DNA from: Streptomyces sp. WZ.A104
Lineage (GTDB): Bacteria; Actinomycetota; Actinomycetes; Streptomycetales; Streptomycetaceae
Assembly (NCBI RefSeq): GCF_002382885.1
Contig: NZ_NWVL01000072.1
Span: 1 to 38,237 of the forward strand
Direction of reading: 5' to 3'
DNA length: 38,237 bases
The translations under genes and the position numbers were made by a program. How positions within the stretch are numbered: the stretch's first letter is position 1; the number at the start of each line of letters is the position of its first letter. Shown one piece after another: positions 6,766 through 15,310 of this stretch. Below the pieces are notes generated by a model, which saw nothing but the letters and a program-made list of their open reading frames with translations, was not told the origin of the DNA and made no database searches.

Positions 6766-8103
6766 ATGACCGAAGTGCTTCTGCTGTTCGTCGCTCTGCT
6801 GCTCTGTGTCGCCTGCGGCGCCTTCGTCGCGGCGGAGTTCTCCCTGACCACGGTGGAGCGGAGCGAGCTCGAACGGGCTGTCGAGCGGGGTGACCGGGGT
6901 GCGGCGAGCGCGCTGAAGGCCGTCCGCACTCTGACCTTTCAGCTCTCGGGCGCCCAGCTCGGCATCACCGTCACCAATCTGGTGATCGGCATGCTCGCCG
7001 AACCGTCGATCGCGAAGCTCATCCGCGGTCCGGTCGAGGCCGCGGGGCTGCCTCCGGCGGCCGCTTCCACACTGGCGCTCGTCATCGGCACCGCGCTGTC
7101 CACGGTGGTGCTGATGGTCATCGGCGAGCTGGTCCCGAAGAACTGGGCGATCTCCTCGCCGCTGGCCGTGGCCAAGGCGGTGGCCACACCGCAACGGGCG
7201 TTCACCGCCGTGTTCCGGCCCTTCATCAGCCACCTCAACAACACGGCCAACCGCATCGTGCGCCGCGCCGGCCTGGAGCCCACCGAGGAACTGGCCTCGG
7301 CCCGCAGTCCGCAGGAGCTCGTCGCCCTGGCCCGGCACTCCGCGAAGCAGGGGGCGCTGGAGGCGGACACCGCCGAGCTCTTCGTCCGCACCCTGAACCT
7401 GTCCGAGCTGACGGCGGAGAACGTGATGACACCGCGGGTCCAGGTCACCGCGCTGGACCTGCACGCCACCGCCGAGGACGTGGCCAACGCCACCCGGGCC
7501 ACCGGCCTTTCCCGCTTCCCCGTCTACCGGGGCAGCCTGGACACCGTGGTCGGCGTGGCCCTCATCAAGGACGTCCTGGCGATCCCCGCCGACGAGCGGC
7601 CCCGCACCCGCGTATCGGAGCTGCTGCGCGAACCCCTGCTCGTACCGGAGACGCTGACCGTGGACCGGCTGCTGGACCGGCTGTCCGGAAAGCTCGCCAT
7701 GGCCGTGGTGATCGACGAATACGGCGGGACGGCGGGCGTCGCGACGCTGGAGGACATCGTGGAGGAGGTCGTCGGCGAGGTCCGCGACGAACACGATCCG
7801 CACGAGACGCCCGACCTCGCGGCCGCAGGGGAGGACGCCGACGGCCGCACACTGTGGTCGGCCGACGGAGCCGCCCGCACCGATCAGCTCCGCACGATCG
7901 GACTGCGGGTGCCGGACGGGCCCTACGAGACCCTGGCCGGGCTGATCGCAGCCGAGCTCGGACGGATTCCCACGGTGGACGACACGCTGGAACTGGCGGG
8001 GTGGCGGATCGACGTGGTGGACGCCTCGGGCCGCCGGGCCGCACGGGCCCTGCTGCACGCGCCCCTGCCCGGGTCCGAGAGCCGGACGGAGGGTGCACGG
8101 TGA
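6766..8103 (+). CDS. CNNM/CBS-domain membrane protein with CorC_HlyC domain
   Basis: A 445-aa member of the CNNM/CorC ('hemolysin family') group, linked to divalent cation (Mg2+) transport. Domains in order: CNNM membrane domain with about three to four hydrophobic helices (residues 1-180, including ALSTVVLMVIGELVPKNW), a CBS pair (about 200-330, with MTPRVQVTALDL and VIDEYGGTAGVATLEDIVEEVVGEV), and a C-terminal CorC_HlyC domain (about 355-430). GGAGG lies 8 nt before the ATG. Its stop overlaps the start of a second CNNM gene. Confidence 0.9.
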   Translation: MTEVLLLFVALLLCVACGAFVAAEFSLTTVERSELERAVERGDRGAASALKAVRTLTFQLSGAQLGITVTNLVIGMLAEPSIAKLIRGPVEAAGLPPAAASTLALVIGTALSTVVLMVIGELVPKNWAISSPLAVAKAVATPQRAFTAVFRPFISHLNNTANRIVRRAGLEPTEELASARSPQELVALARHSAKQGALEADTAELFVRTLNLSELTAENVMTPRVQVTALDLHATAEDVANATRATGLSRFPVYRGSLDTVVGVALIKDVLAIPADERPRTRVSELLREPLLVPETLTVDRLLDRLSGKLAMAVVIDEYGGTAGVATLEDIVEEVVGEVRDEHDPHETPDLAAAGEDADGRTLWSADGAARTDQLRTIGLRVPDGPYETLAGLIAAELGRIPTVDDTLELAGWRIDVVDASGRRAARALLHAPLPGSESRTEGAR

Positions 8104-9119
8104 TCGCGCTTCAGCTCTTCATCGGTGTGCTGATGGTGGTGGTCAACGCCTTCTTCGTGGGCGCCGAGTTCGCCCTGATCTCCGTACGCCGCAGCCAGAT
8201 CGAGCCGGAGGCCGAAGCCGGCAACCGCAGGGCCCGCAGCGTCATCTGGGGCCTGGAGCACGTCTCCGCGCTGCTGGCCGCGGCGCAGCTCGGGATCACG
8301 CTCAGCACCCTGGTCCTGGGCATCGTGGCCGAGCCCGCCATCGCCCATCTGCTGGAACCGCTCTTCGACGCGGTGGGCGTGCCGCACGGTCTCGTCCACC
8401 CGCTGTCGTTCGTCATCGCGCTGAGCGTGGCGACCTATCTGCACATGCTGCTCGGCGAGATGGTGCCGAAGAACATCGCGCTGGCCGAGCCCGCCCGCAG
8501 CGCTCTGCTGCTCGGCCCGCCGCTGGTCGCGATGGCCCGCGCCCTGCGCCCGGTGATCTTCACGGTCAACGCCTTCGCCAACGCCCTGCTCAAGCTCCTG
8601 CGGGTGGAGACGAAGGACGAGGTCTCGGCGACGTTCTCGGACGACGAGCTGGCCCGGATGGTGCAGGACGCGGGGAACGCCGGGCTGGTCGACGACCGTT
8701 CGGCCCAGCGGCTGCACCACGCGCTCGAACTGGGCCGCCGACCGGTACGCGATGTGGTCATGCCGGTCGACCGGGTGCTCTACGCCAGGGTCGGCACCAC
8801 TCCGGAGGAGCTGGAGCGGCTCTCCTCCGAGTCCGGGTTCTCCCGCTTCCCCGTGATGGGCAGCGAGCAGCGCATCCTCGGCTACCTCCATGTGAAGGAC
8901 GCCCTGGACGCCACGCCCCGCGACGTGCCCTTCCCGGTGACGGCGCTGCGGCCGATCGCCCGGGTCCGGGCCGCGACCCCGCTGGACGACGTGCTCACCG
9001 CGCTGCGGCGCAGCCGGACCCACCTGGCGGTCGTCCTGGACGAGGACGGCCGGCTGGCCGGCCTGGTCACGATGGAGGATGTGCTCCGCGAACTCGTCGG
9101 CAGAGCGCAGTCGCGCTAG
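8100..9119 (+). CDS. CNNM/CBS-domain membrane protein, short paralogue
   Basis: A 339-aa paralogue of the preceding gene, beginning at GTG 8100 in a GTGA overlap with its stop, so translation is coupled. It has the CNNM domain (FFVGAEFALISVRRSQIE, then MLLGEMVPKNIALAEPAR) and a CBS pair (MPVDRVLYARVG to LDEDGRLAGLVTMEDVLREL). It ends right after the second CBS motif and lacks the CorC_HlyC domain of its partner. The coupling and size difference suggest a heteromeric transporter or an efflux regulator; that is inference. Confidence 0.88.
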   Translation: MIALQLFIGVLMVVVNAFFVGAEFALISVRRSQIEPEAEAGNRRARSVIWGLEHVSALLAAAQLGITLSTLVLGIVAEPAIAHLLEPLFDAVGVPHGLVHPLSFVIALSVATYLHMLLGEMVPKNIALAEPARSALLLGPPLVAMARALRPVIFTVNAFANALLKLLRVETKDEVSATFSDDELARMVQDAGNAGLVDDRSAQRLHHALELGRRPVRDVVMPVDRVLYARVGTTPEELERLSSESGFSRFPVMGSEQRILGYLHVKDALDATPRDVPFPVTALRPIARVRAATPLDDVLTALRRSRTHLAVVLDEDGRLAGLVTMEDVLRELVGRAQSR

Positions 9120-9131
9120 GATCGCCGGGCC

Positions 9132-9971
9132 ATGGAACTGAATGCCTCCTACACCAGTCTCGTCGCGGTCGGCGACTCGTTCACCGAGGGCATGTCCGAC
9201 CTGCTGCCGGACGGCACCTACCGGGGCTGGGCCGATGTGCTCGCCTCCCGGCTGGCCGTCCGGTCCCCGGGGTTCCGGTACGCCAACCTCGCCGTACGCG
9301 GCAAGCTCATCGGCCAGATCGTGGACGAGCAGGTGGAGGCGGCGACCGCGCTCCAGGGGGATGTCGTCACGCTCGTGGGCGGGCTCAACGACACACTGCG
9401 GCCGAAGTGCGACATGGGCAGGGTCAAGGGACTGCTGGAGGAAGCCGCCGAGCGCCTGGCCCCGTCCTGCAAACACCTGGTGCTGATGCGCAGCCCCGGG
9501 CGCAACGGGCCCGTGCTGGAGCGTTTCCGTCCCCGTATGGAGGAGCTGTTCGCCCTGATCGACGGCCTGGCCGACCGGCACGGCGCCTCGGTGGTCGACC
9601 TCTACGGCGCACCCTCGCTCAGCGACCCCCGTGCGTGGGACGTGGACCGGCTGCACCTCACCGCCGAGGGCCACCGGCGGGTAGCCGAGGCCGTGTGGCA
9701 GACGCTGGGGCTGCCGGCCGAGCTCGACTGGCGGGCCCCGGCCCCCGCGACCGCGCCGCCGCGCTGGGCGGCCCGGCGCGCCGAGGACATCCGCTTCACC
9801 CGTCGGCATCTGGCCCCCTGGATCGGACGGCGGCTCACCGGCCGGTCCTCCGGTGACGGCCGGTCGGGCGCCCAGTTCGACGTGGCCACGGGCACCGCCT
9901 TCTGGGTCACCCCCGCGGACGCGGAGAACCCCGGCCCGGTGACGGGATGGCGCCGGGCCGACTCCGCCTGA
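9132..9971 (+). CDS. SGNH/GDSL hydrolase
   Basis: A 279-aa esterase/lipase-type hydrolase. Block I is VAVGDSFTEG with nucleophile S16, block III is VGGLND with N86, and block V is DRLHLTAEGH with D172 and H175. The last 80 residues, rich in Ala, Arg and Pro, are beyond the catalytic fold. No signal peptide or membrane segment is seen, so it is probably cytosolic; the natural ester is unknown. The ATG is 12 nt after the CNNM stop, so it may be the third gene of that operon, although its SD is weak. Confidence 0.88.
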   Translation: MELNASYTSLVAVGDSFTEGMSDLLPDGTYRGWADVLASRLAVRSPGFRYANLAVRGKLIGQIVDEQVEAATALQGDVVTLVGGLNDTLRPKCDMGRVKGLLEEAAERLAPSCKHLVLMRSPGRNGPVLERFRPRMEELFALIDGLADRHGASVVDLYGAPSLSDPRAWDVDRLHLTAEGHRRVAEAVWQTLGLPAELDWRAPAPATAPPRWAARRAEDIRFTRRHLAPWIGRRLTGRSSGDGRSGAQFDVATGTAFWVTPADAENPGPVTGWRRADSA

Positions 9972-10125
9972 CCCTCCGGGCCGCGCCGCCGGGGCGGACG
10001 TTCGGGCAGGCGTTGGAGCGGGTCTTCCGGGCAGGCTCCGGGGGATGCTTTCGGGCGGGTCTCCGGGGCGGGCTTTCGTAGCAAGCCACAAACCGGACCG
10101 CGGCGCTGGCCTGCACAAACCACCA

Positions 10126-10140
10126 GTAGAATCCGTCTAC
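10126..10140 (+). promoter_or_regulatory. purB -10 box with overlapping inverted repeat; leaderless start
   Basis: TAGAAT at 10127-10132 is a good -10 box and ends 8 nt before the purB GTG (10141), so transcription would begin at or beside the start codon. GTAGA (10126-10130) and TCTAC (10136-10140) form a 5+5+5 inverted repeat over it. No convincing -35 is visible. The rest of 9972-10125 holds only degenerate G-rich CGGGCGGG-like repeats. Confidence 0.5.
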
Positions 10141-11583
10141 GTGACTGCTGTGTCTGCGAAGCCTCGCATCCCCAATGTCCTGGCCGGCCGCTACGCCTCC
10201 ACGGAGCTGGCCGTCCTCTGGTCCCCCGAGCAGAAGGTGAAGCTGGAGCGTCAGCTGTGGCTGGCGGTGCTGCGCGCTCAGAAGGACCTCGGGATCGAGG
10301 TGCCGGATGCCGCGCTGGCCGATTACGAGCGTGTGCTCGACCAGGTCGACCTGGCGTCGATCGCCGAGCGCGAGAAGATCACCCGGCACGACGTGAAGGC
10401 CCGGATCGAGGAGTTCAACGCTCTCGCGGGTCATGAGCAGGTCCACAAGGGCATGACCTCCCGGGACCTGACGGAGAACGTCGAGCAGCTGCAGATCCGC
10501 CTCTCGCTGGAGCTGATGCGCGACCGCACCGTGGCGGTGCTGGCCCGGCTCGGCAAGCTCTCCGCGGAGTACCGCGAGCTCGTCATCGCCGGTCGCTCGC
10601 ACAACGTCGCAGCCCAGGCGACGACGCTCGGCAAGCGTTTCGCGACCGCGGCCGACGAGCTGCTGGTGGCCTACGGCCGGCTGGAGGACCTGCTCTCCCG
10701 CTACCCGCTGCGCGGGATCAAGGGCCCGGTCGGCACGGCGCAGGACATGCTGGACCTGCTGGGCGGTGACGCGGACAAGCTCGCCGACCTGGAGCGGCGC
10801 GTCGCCGGGCACCTCGGCTTCGCCGAGGCCTTCACCTCGGTCGGCCAGGTCTACCCCCGTTCCCTCGACTACGACGTGGTGACCGCTCTGGTGCAGCTCG
10901 CCGCGGCGCCTTCGTCAGTGGCGAAGACCATCCGGCTGATGGCGGGCCACGAGCTGGTGACCGAGGGCTTCAAGCCCGGGCAGGTCGGCTCGTCCGCGAT
11001 GCCGCACAAGATGAACACGCGCTCCTGCGAGCGGGTGAACGGTCTGATGGTGATCCTGCGCGGCTATGCCTCGATGACGGGCGAGCTGGCGGGCGACCAG
11101 TGGAACGAGGGCGATGTGTCCTGTTCCGTGGTCCGCCGGGTGGCACTCCCGGACGCCTTCTTCGCCTTCGACGGTCTGCTGGAGACCTTCCTCACGGTGC
11201 TGGACGAGTTCGGTGCGTTCCCCGCGGTCGTGGCGCGCGAGCTGGACCGCTACCTCCCGTTCCTGGCGACCACCAAGGTCCTCATGGGCGCTGTGCGGGC
11301 CGGAGTGGGCCGCGAGGTGGCCCACGAGGCGATCAAGGAGAACGCGGTCGCCTCCGCCCTCGCGATGCGCGAGCAGGGCGCCGAGCGCAACGAACTGCTC
11401 GACAAGCTCGCCGCCGACGAGCGCATCCCGCTGGACCGTGCCGAGCTGGACGCCCTGATGGCCGACAAGCTCTCGTTCACGGGTGCGGCGGGCGACCAGG
11501 TGACGGCGCTGGTGTCCCGCATCGAGGAGATCGCCAAGCAGCACCCCGAGGCCGCGGCCTACACCCCCGGCTCGATCCTCTGA
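10141..11583 (+). CDS. purB: Adenylosuccinate lyase (PurB)
   Basis: A 480-aa enzyme of the fumarase/aspartase superfamily. It catalyses two beta-eliminations in purine synthesis: SAICAR to AICAR, and adenylosuccinate to AMP. The superfamily signature GSSAMPHKMN occupies residues 283-292, with catalytic Ser S284 or S285. Other conserved stretches are the GMTSRDLTEN segment and the GRSHNVAAQATTLGKRF segment with the catalytic His. GTG 10141 is chosen because MTAVSAKPRIPNVLAGRYAS gives the usual N-terminus; the frame opens further upstream but through promoter sequence. mug follows 19 nt later. Confidence 0.96.
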   Translation: MTAVSAKPRIPNVLAGRYASTELAVLWSPEQKVKLERQLWLAVLRAQKDLGIEVPDAALADYERVLDQVDLASIAEREKITRHDVKARIEEFNALAGHEQVHKGMTSRDLTENVEQLQIRLSLELMRDRTVAVLARLGKLSAEYRELVIAGRSHNVAAQATTLGKRFATAADELLVAYGRLEDLLSRYPLRGIKGPVGTAQDMLDLLGGDADKLADLERRVAGHLGFAEAFTSVGQVYPRSLDYDVVTALVQLAAAPSSVAKTIRLMAGHELVTEGFKPGQVGSSAMPHKMNTRSCERVNGLMVILRGYASMTGELAGDQWNEGDVSCSVVRRVALPDAFFAFDGLLETFLTVLDEFGAFPAVVARELDRYLPFLATTKVLMGAVRAGVGREVAHEAIKENAVASALAMREQGAERNELLDKLAADERIPLDRAELDALMADKLSFTGAAGDQVTALVSRIEEIAKQHPEAAAYTPGSIL

Positions 11584-11602
11584 CCGGGACCGCCCGAACC
11601 GT

Positions 11603-12142
11603 ATGACCCCCGAGGAACTCCGCGCCGCCCGCGACCGCATCGTGCCCGATGTGGTCGCGGGCGGTCTGCGCGTGCTGTTCTGCGGCATCAACCCGAGCCT
11701 CATGACCGCGGCGACGGGCCATCACTTCGCCCACCCCGGCAACCGGTTCTGGCCGGTCCTCCACCGCTCGGGCTTCACGCCCCGACAACTGCTGCCGTCC
11801 GAGCAGTCCGAACTCCTGGGCCTCGGGCTCGGGATCACCAACGTGGTCGCGCGAGCCACCGCCCGGGCCGACGAACTCGGCGCGGAGGAGTTCCGGGAGG
11901 GCGGGGCGGCCCTGGCGAAGAAGGTCGAGCGCCTCGAACCGGCGTGGCTCGCCGTCGTCGGCATCACCGCCTACCGCACAGCCTTCAGGGAACCGCGAGC
12001 CCGCATCGGCCCCCAGGACCGCACCGTCGGCGGCGCCCGGGTGTGGGTCCTGCCCAACCCGAGCGGTCTCAACGCCCACTGGACGGTTCAGACCATGGCC
12101 GAGGAGTACGCCCGCCTCCACGAGGCCGAGCGAACCTCGTAG
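11603..12142 (+). CDS. mug: G/U mismatch-specific DNA glycosylase (Mug/TDG family)
   Basis: A 179-aa member of the uracil-DNA glycosylase superfamily, family 2, which removes uracil or ethenocytosine from mispairs. Motif 1 is CGINPSL (residues 27-33) with Asn as the catalytic-site residue, followed by HFAHPGNRFWPVL, as in E. coli Mug. The motif 2 loop that wedges into the helix is NPSGLNAH (152-159). It follows purB closely and probably shares its mRNA. A repeat-rich stretch follows the stop. Confidence 0.92.
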   Translation: MTPEELRAARDRIVPDVVAGGLRVLFCGINPSLMTAATGHHFAHPGNRFWPVLHRSGFTPRQLLPSEQSELLGLGLGITNVVARATARADELGAEEFREGGAALAKKVERLEPAWLAVVGITAYRTAFREPRARIGPQDRTVGGARVWVLPNPSGLNAHWTVQTMAEEYARLHEAERTS

Positions 12143-12174
12143 CAGCCAAGCGGCCCCGGGCGCGTCGGGCCCCG

Positions 12175-12202
12175 GGACTCGGACTCGGACTCGGACTCGG
12201 AC
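12175..12202. repeat. tandem GGACTC hexamer array
   Basis: Four perfect GGACTC copies (12175-12198) and a partial GGAC follow two GC-rich GGCCCCGGG copies after mug. It lies in a short convergent gap and encodes nothing plausible. Probably a slippage-prone microsatellite. Confidence 0.8.
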
Positions 12203-12224
12203 CAGGGTGCGGTGGCGGGGCGCG

Positions 12225-12662
12225 TCAGGGAGGATCGATCACGGTCACCAGGACCGTCAGCTCGCAGCCGGGGCCGCCCTCCTCCAGCACCAGCCCCACC
12301 GCGACCCACCGGCCGGCGTTCCTCCAGAGCCGCAGATAGTCGCACCCGGCGACCGGCTCCACCCAGGGCTCGGGGATCACCTCGCCCGCCGTCATCCGCT
12401 CCTGCGCACTCCACACACTCACCAACTGCGGTTCGCCCCACCGTGATGCCAGCAGGGTGAGCAGTGCGTCGTGCTCGGCCAGGCACTGCGCCCGGTGCTC
12501 CGCACGAACGGACTCCTCATCGCCCCAGGGTTCCTCATCGGTGTGCAGGAATACCGTGTGGTAGCCGGGTCCGCTGACTCCCGAGCCCGACGGGGTGCGC
12601 TCCGCGGGGAACTCCCGGGTGCACATCCCGTCGATGAGGCGGAGATGGTGTGCGGTCGTCAT
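12225..12662 (-). CDS. Hypothetical protein
   Basis: A 145-aa protein I do not recognise beyond a sense that similar proteins occur in Streptomyces. It is rich in Trp, Glu and Pro (HTDEEPWGDEES, then WGEPQLVSVWSAQERM and WVEPVAGCDYLRLWRNAGRWVA). There are no membrane segments, signal peptide or catalytic motif. It looks like a small globular cytosolic protein with a beta-rich C-terminus. ATG 12662 is preferred; an in-frame codon at 12695 would add 11 residues across an inverted repeat. It diverges from the ROK regulator. Confidence 0.7.
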   Translation of the reverse strand: MTTAHHLRLIDGMCTREFPAERTPSGSGVSGPGYHTVFLHTDEEPWGDEESVRAEHRAQCLAEHDALLTLLASRWGEPQLVSVWSAQERMTAGEVIPEPWVEPVAGCDYLRLWRNAGRWVAVGLVLEEGGPGCELTVLVTVIDPP

Positions 12663-12665
12663 GGC

Positions 12666-12689
12666 GTCAGTAAACCGCTTCGCACTGAC
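12666..12689. promoter_or_regulatory. inverted repeat upstream of the hypothetical gene
   Basis: GTCAGT (12666-12671) and ACTGAC (12684-12689) are perfect 6-bp arms 12 nt apart, centred about two helical turns. The repeat lies immediately upstream of the ATG at 12662 and in the divergent region with the ROK gene. Candidate operator; binding factor unknown. Confidence 0.35.
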
Positions 12690-12776
12690 AATCACTTAAC
12701 CTGCCCCCGGGTGCCGGTCCGGATGCGTCGCTCCCGGGTGACGCGGGTTGCGGCTCGGTACCGGCCTTCCGTCCTG

Positions 12777-12806
12777 TTCGCAGGGCCTGCGGCCAGCGAG
12801 TACGAT
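12777..12806 (+). promoter_or_regulatory. candidate promoter of the ROK gene
   Basis: -35 TTCGCA (12777-12782), an 18-nt spacer and -10 TACGAT (12801-12806), about 36 nt before the GTG. The -35 is a weak match. Confidence 0.35.
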
Positions 12807-12842
12807 CCGGCAGAACATGCGCACGAGCTGGAAGGACACACC

Positions 12843-14000
12843 GTGAGCCGGCTGACCGGTGGAGACCCGTCGCTGCTGCGGCGGATCAATTCCGCGGTGG
12901 TGCTGCACGCCCTGCGGGGGGCCGGTGCACCGACGCTGACGGACCTGACGCGGAGTACGGGTCTGTCCCGGCCGACGGTCGAAGGAGTCGTCGAAGGGCT
13001 GATCGAGGTCGGTCTCGTCGCCGAGGCACTGCCCGACGAGAGTGAGGCCCGGCGCCAGGGGAGGCCCGCGCGGAGGTTCCGCTTCCGCACCGAGGCGGGA
13101 CATCTCCTCGGTATCGAGATCGGGCCGCACCGGGTTTCGGTGCTGATCTCGGGGCTCGACGGGCGGGTCATCGGCGCGAGCTCCCGGTCGGTTTCGGAAG
13201 CCGCCTCCGCCGACGACCGGCTCGACCAGGTCAGGGCGGTTGTCGCGGATGTGCTGCGGCGGACCGGGGTGGCCCGCAACAGCCTGCGGGCGGTCGGTGT
13301 GGGCAGCCCCGGGATCGTGGAGGCCGACGGGACCGTGCGGCTGGGTACGGCGTTGCCGGACTGGACGGGCCTCGCGCTCGGGGATCGGCTGCGCCGTTCG
13401 TTCCGCTGCCCCGTTCTCGTGGAGAACGACGCCAACGCCGCCGCGGTCGCCGAGCATTGGAAGGGTGCGGCCACCGAGTCCGACGACATCGTCTTCGTAC
13501 TGGCGGGGCTGAGCCCCGGAGCGGGGTCCCTGATCGGCGGGCGGTTGCACCGGGGGTTCGGCGGGGCGGCCGGGGAGATCGGCGCTCTGCACCTGCTGGG
13601 CAGGGAGGTGACACCGGAGCATCTGCTGTCCACGACGGACACACCGCTGGACCCGCTGGACGAGCAGGCGGTGGCGGTGGTGTTCGCCAAGGCCCGGGAG
13701 GGCGATACGGGGGCTCAGGCGGCCGTCGAAAGGTTCCTTCAGCGGCTGGTGCACGATGTTGCGGCGCTGGTGCTGGCGCTCGATCCGGAGCTGGTCGTGG
13801 TCGGAGGCTGGGCGGCCGGACTGGACGGAGTGCTGGATCCCCTGCGCAAGGAGCTGGCCCGCTACTGCCTGCGTCCGCCACGGGTGACTCTGTCGTTGCT
13901 CGGCGAGGCCGTGGTCGCGACGGGCGCGCTCCGGATCGCCCTGGACCACGTCGAGGAGCAGCTCTTCGCCGTGGAGGGAGCGGCTACGGGCCGCCGCTGA
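12843..14000 (+). CDS. ROK family transcriptional regulator
   Basis: A 385-aa protein with an N-terminal winged helix (about residues 15-70, LTDLTRSTGLSRPTVEGVVEGLIEVGLV) and a ROK sugar-kinase-like domain (about 85-370). The domain has the phosphate-1 GIEIGPHRV segment, GVGSPGIV, and the VENDANAAAVAEHW motif with the catalytic Asp. The ROK zinc motif CxCGxxGCxE, normally after the GHxx His, is absent: that stretch has no Cys. It may act purely as a regulator without kinase activity. GGAAGG precedes the GTG. Target sugar is unknown. Two hairpins follow the stop. Confidence 0.88.
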   Translation: MSRLTGGDPSLLRRINSAVVLHALRGAGAPTLTDLTRSTGLSRPTVEGVVEGLIEVGLVAEALPDESEARRQGRPARRFRFRTEAGHLLGIEIGPHRVSVLISGLDGRVIGASSRSVSEAASADDRLDQVRAVVADVLRRTGVARNSLRAVGVGSPGIVEADGTVRLGTALPDWTGLALGDRLRRSFRCPVLVENDANAAAVAEHWKGAATESDDIVFVLAGLSPGAGSLIGGRLHRGFGGAAGEIGALHLLGREVTPEHLLSTTDTPLDPLDEQAVAVVFAKAREGDTGAQAAVERFLQRLVHDVAALVLALDPELVVVGGWAAGLDGVLDPLRKELARYCLRPPRVTLSLLGEAVVATGALRIALDHVEEQLFAVEGAATGRR

Positions 14001-14087
14001 GCGCGGGACGGGGACACGTGGGGGCTCCGGCCGGGCCTGGGCCGGTGTCGCGCCCGGGGCGTGGCCGTGCCTGGGGCGCGTACGACG

Positions 14088-14135
14088 CAGCCCGCTGATG
14101 CCGGAAGTATGGGGGCCTCCGGAGGCAGCGGGCTG
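14088..14135. terminator. hairpin after the ROK gene
   Basis: CAGCCCGCTG (14088-14097) is perfectly repeated in inverse as CAGCGGGCTG (14126-14135). The loop carries a second palindrome, GCCTCCGGAGGC. First of two strong hairpins in the 261-bp convergent gap 14001-14261. Confidence 0.6.
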
Positions 14136-14199
14136 TCGTGACCTGGTGGGCCGGGCGTCATGGGGCTGGCGAGACCCGGCGTGCCAAAGGAGGGAGGAC

Positions 14200-14253
14200 G
14201 CCTCACGAAGCCCGGCGCGGGTCAGCCCGGCTGGGGCTGACGTTTCGTGAGGC
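14200..14253. terminator. compound hairpin between ROK and GntR genes
   Basis: Outer arms GCCTCACGAA (14200-14209) and TTCGTGAGGC (14244-14253) are perfect. Nested inside are GTCAGCCC (14221-14228) and GGGCTGAC (14234-14241) with a 5-nt loop. It lies between convergent genes, so it probably terminates both. A third copy of the GCCTCACGA core at 14259-14267 overlaps the GntR stop codon. Confidence 0.65.
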
Positions 14254-14261
14254 CCCGCGCC

Positions 14262-15029
14262 TCACGAGGCCTGGCGGTCCTGCTCTTCCTCGCTGATCTC
14301 CAGCGCGCCGGAGTCCCCGAAGGTGAGACGGCAGGTGTCCGCCCGGTAGGTGGCGACGGAGACGGCCGCCATGCCGTCCGCGGTGAAGTAGCGGGTGGTG
14401 ACGACCAGGACGGGTGCGCCGGGGAGCCGGTCGAGCTCCTTGGCGTCGTCCGCGCGCGCCGACCCGAGCTCGACGGAACGGTCCTGGCCCTCCAGGCCGA
14501 GCCGGTGCAGCTCGCGCAGCACGCTTCGGGCGCGGACGGCTCCGGCCGGGGCGTCGATGGCGGACAGTTCGGGCACCGAGGAGGCGGGGATGTAGAGGAG
14601 CTCCGCCGCGACCGCCTGACCGTGGGTGGCACGGATGCGGCGCACCACGTGCACGGGCTCGGTGGAGTCCGTGCCCAGCATGGCGGCGACCGCCGCGGGG
14701 GCCCTGTCCATGGTGCAGTCGACCGGCTGCCAGGCCTCGCCGCCGACGCCGCCCGTCCATTCGCGGCGGCCCGTGGAGACGGCGACACCCACGCGCGGCG
14801 GGGCGACGGTCGTCCCGACGCCACGGCGGCGCTGGAGTCGGCCTTCGAGTTCGAGCTGTTCCAGGGCCTGCCGGAGCGTGGCGCGTGCGACACCGAACCG
14901 CGCCGCGAGGTCCCGCTCGTTGGGCAGGATCTCCCCCACCGCGAAGTCCGAGTCGAGTGCCTCACTGAGCACGGTCTTGAGGTGCCAGTACTTCGGCTCC
15001 TGTACCGATTCCAGCTGCGTGGTCCCCAC
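14262..15029 (-). CDS. GntR/HutC-family regulator (UTRA domain), DasR-like
   Basis: A 255-aa regulator. The N-terminal winged helix (about residues 10-80) has the GntR signature LPNERDLAARFGVARATLRQALEQLELEGRLQRRRGVGT, split here as LPNERDLAARFGVARA and LRQALEQLELEGRL. A C-terminal UTRA effector domain (about 95-245) carries VHVVRRIRA, AAELLYIP and VATYRADTCRLTF. Members sense sugar phosphates or similar metabolites. GTG 15029 has GGAGG 5 nt upstream. Its promoter is covered by a DasR-like palindrome, suggesting autoregulation or control by DasR. It is distinct in sequence from DasR as I recall it. Confidence 0.9.
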   Translation of the reverse strand: MGTTQLESVQEPKYWHLKTVLSEALDSDFAVGEILPNERDLAARFGVARATLRQALEQLELEGRLQRRRGVGTTVAPPRVGVAVSTGRREWTGGVGGEAWQPVDCTMDRAPAAVAAMLGTDSTEPVHVVRRIRATHGQAVAAELLYIPASSVPELSAIDAPAGAVRARSVLRELHRLGLEGQDRSVELGSARADDAKELDRLPGAPVLVVTTRYFTADGMAAVSVATYRADTCRLTFGDSGALEISEEEQDRQAS

Positions 15030-15099
15030 CCTGTCCTCCGCAATCGCCCAGCGGATTTTCCGCGACGTTATTTATTAAAGGTTCCTGTCTTAAGTGGAG

Positions 15100-15134
15100 A
15101 CCCTAGGGCGGTACACCCCCTTGGTCAAGACCAA
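15100..15134 (-). promoter_or_regulatory. GntR-gene promoter with dre-like operator
   Basis: Minus-strand -35 TTGACC (15123-15128), 17-nt spacer and -10 TAGGGT (15100-15105) form a textbook vegetative promoter. TTGGTC (15121-15126), AA, GACCAA (15129-15134) is a perfect palindrome over the -35. It keeps the TGGTC-2-GACCA core of the DasR element (ACTGGTCTAGACCACT), matching 12 of 16 positions. A separate TTCCG-TAG-CGGAA palindrome sits upstream at 15141-15153. Confidence 0.65.
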
Positions 15135-15310
15135 TCCTTATTCCGTAGCGGAACGAAACGGAACTCTGGCGCGGAGCGTTCACACGACGTTCGCGGTGCG
15201 GTGAGGCGCGCGCGGCGCAAAGCCCCGCCACCCTGCCGATGACGGGGCTCCGACCAGGCTCGCGGCGAACCCGCGGGGCGGGTGCCCCGGGCGTCCGATG
15301 TCGTTTCCGG

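Noticed and set aside
9972..10125. Degenerate CGGGCGGG-type repeats as a CRISPR or origin-like array
   Set aside because: Units are short, unequal and only GC-rich; no constant repeat or spacer pattern.
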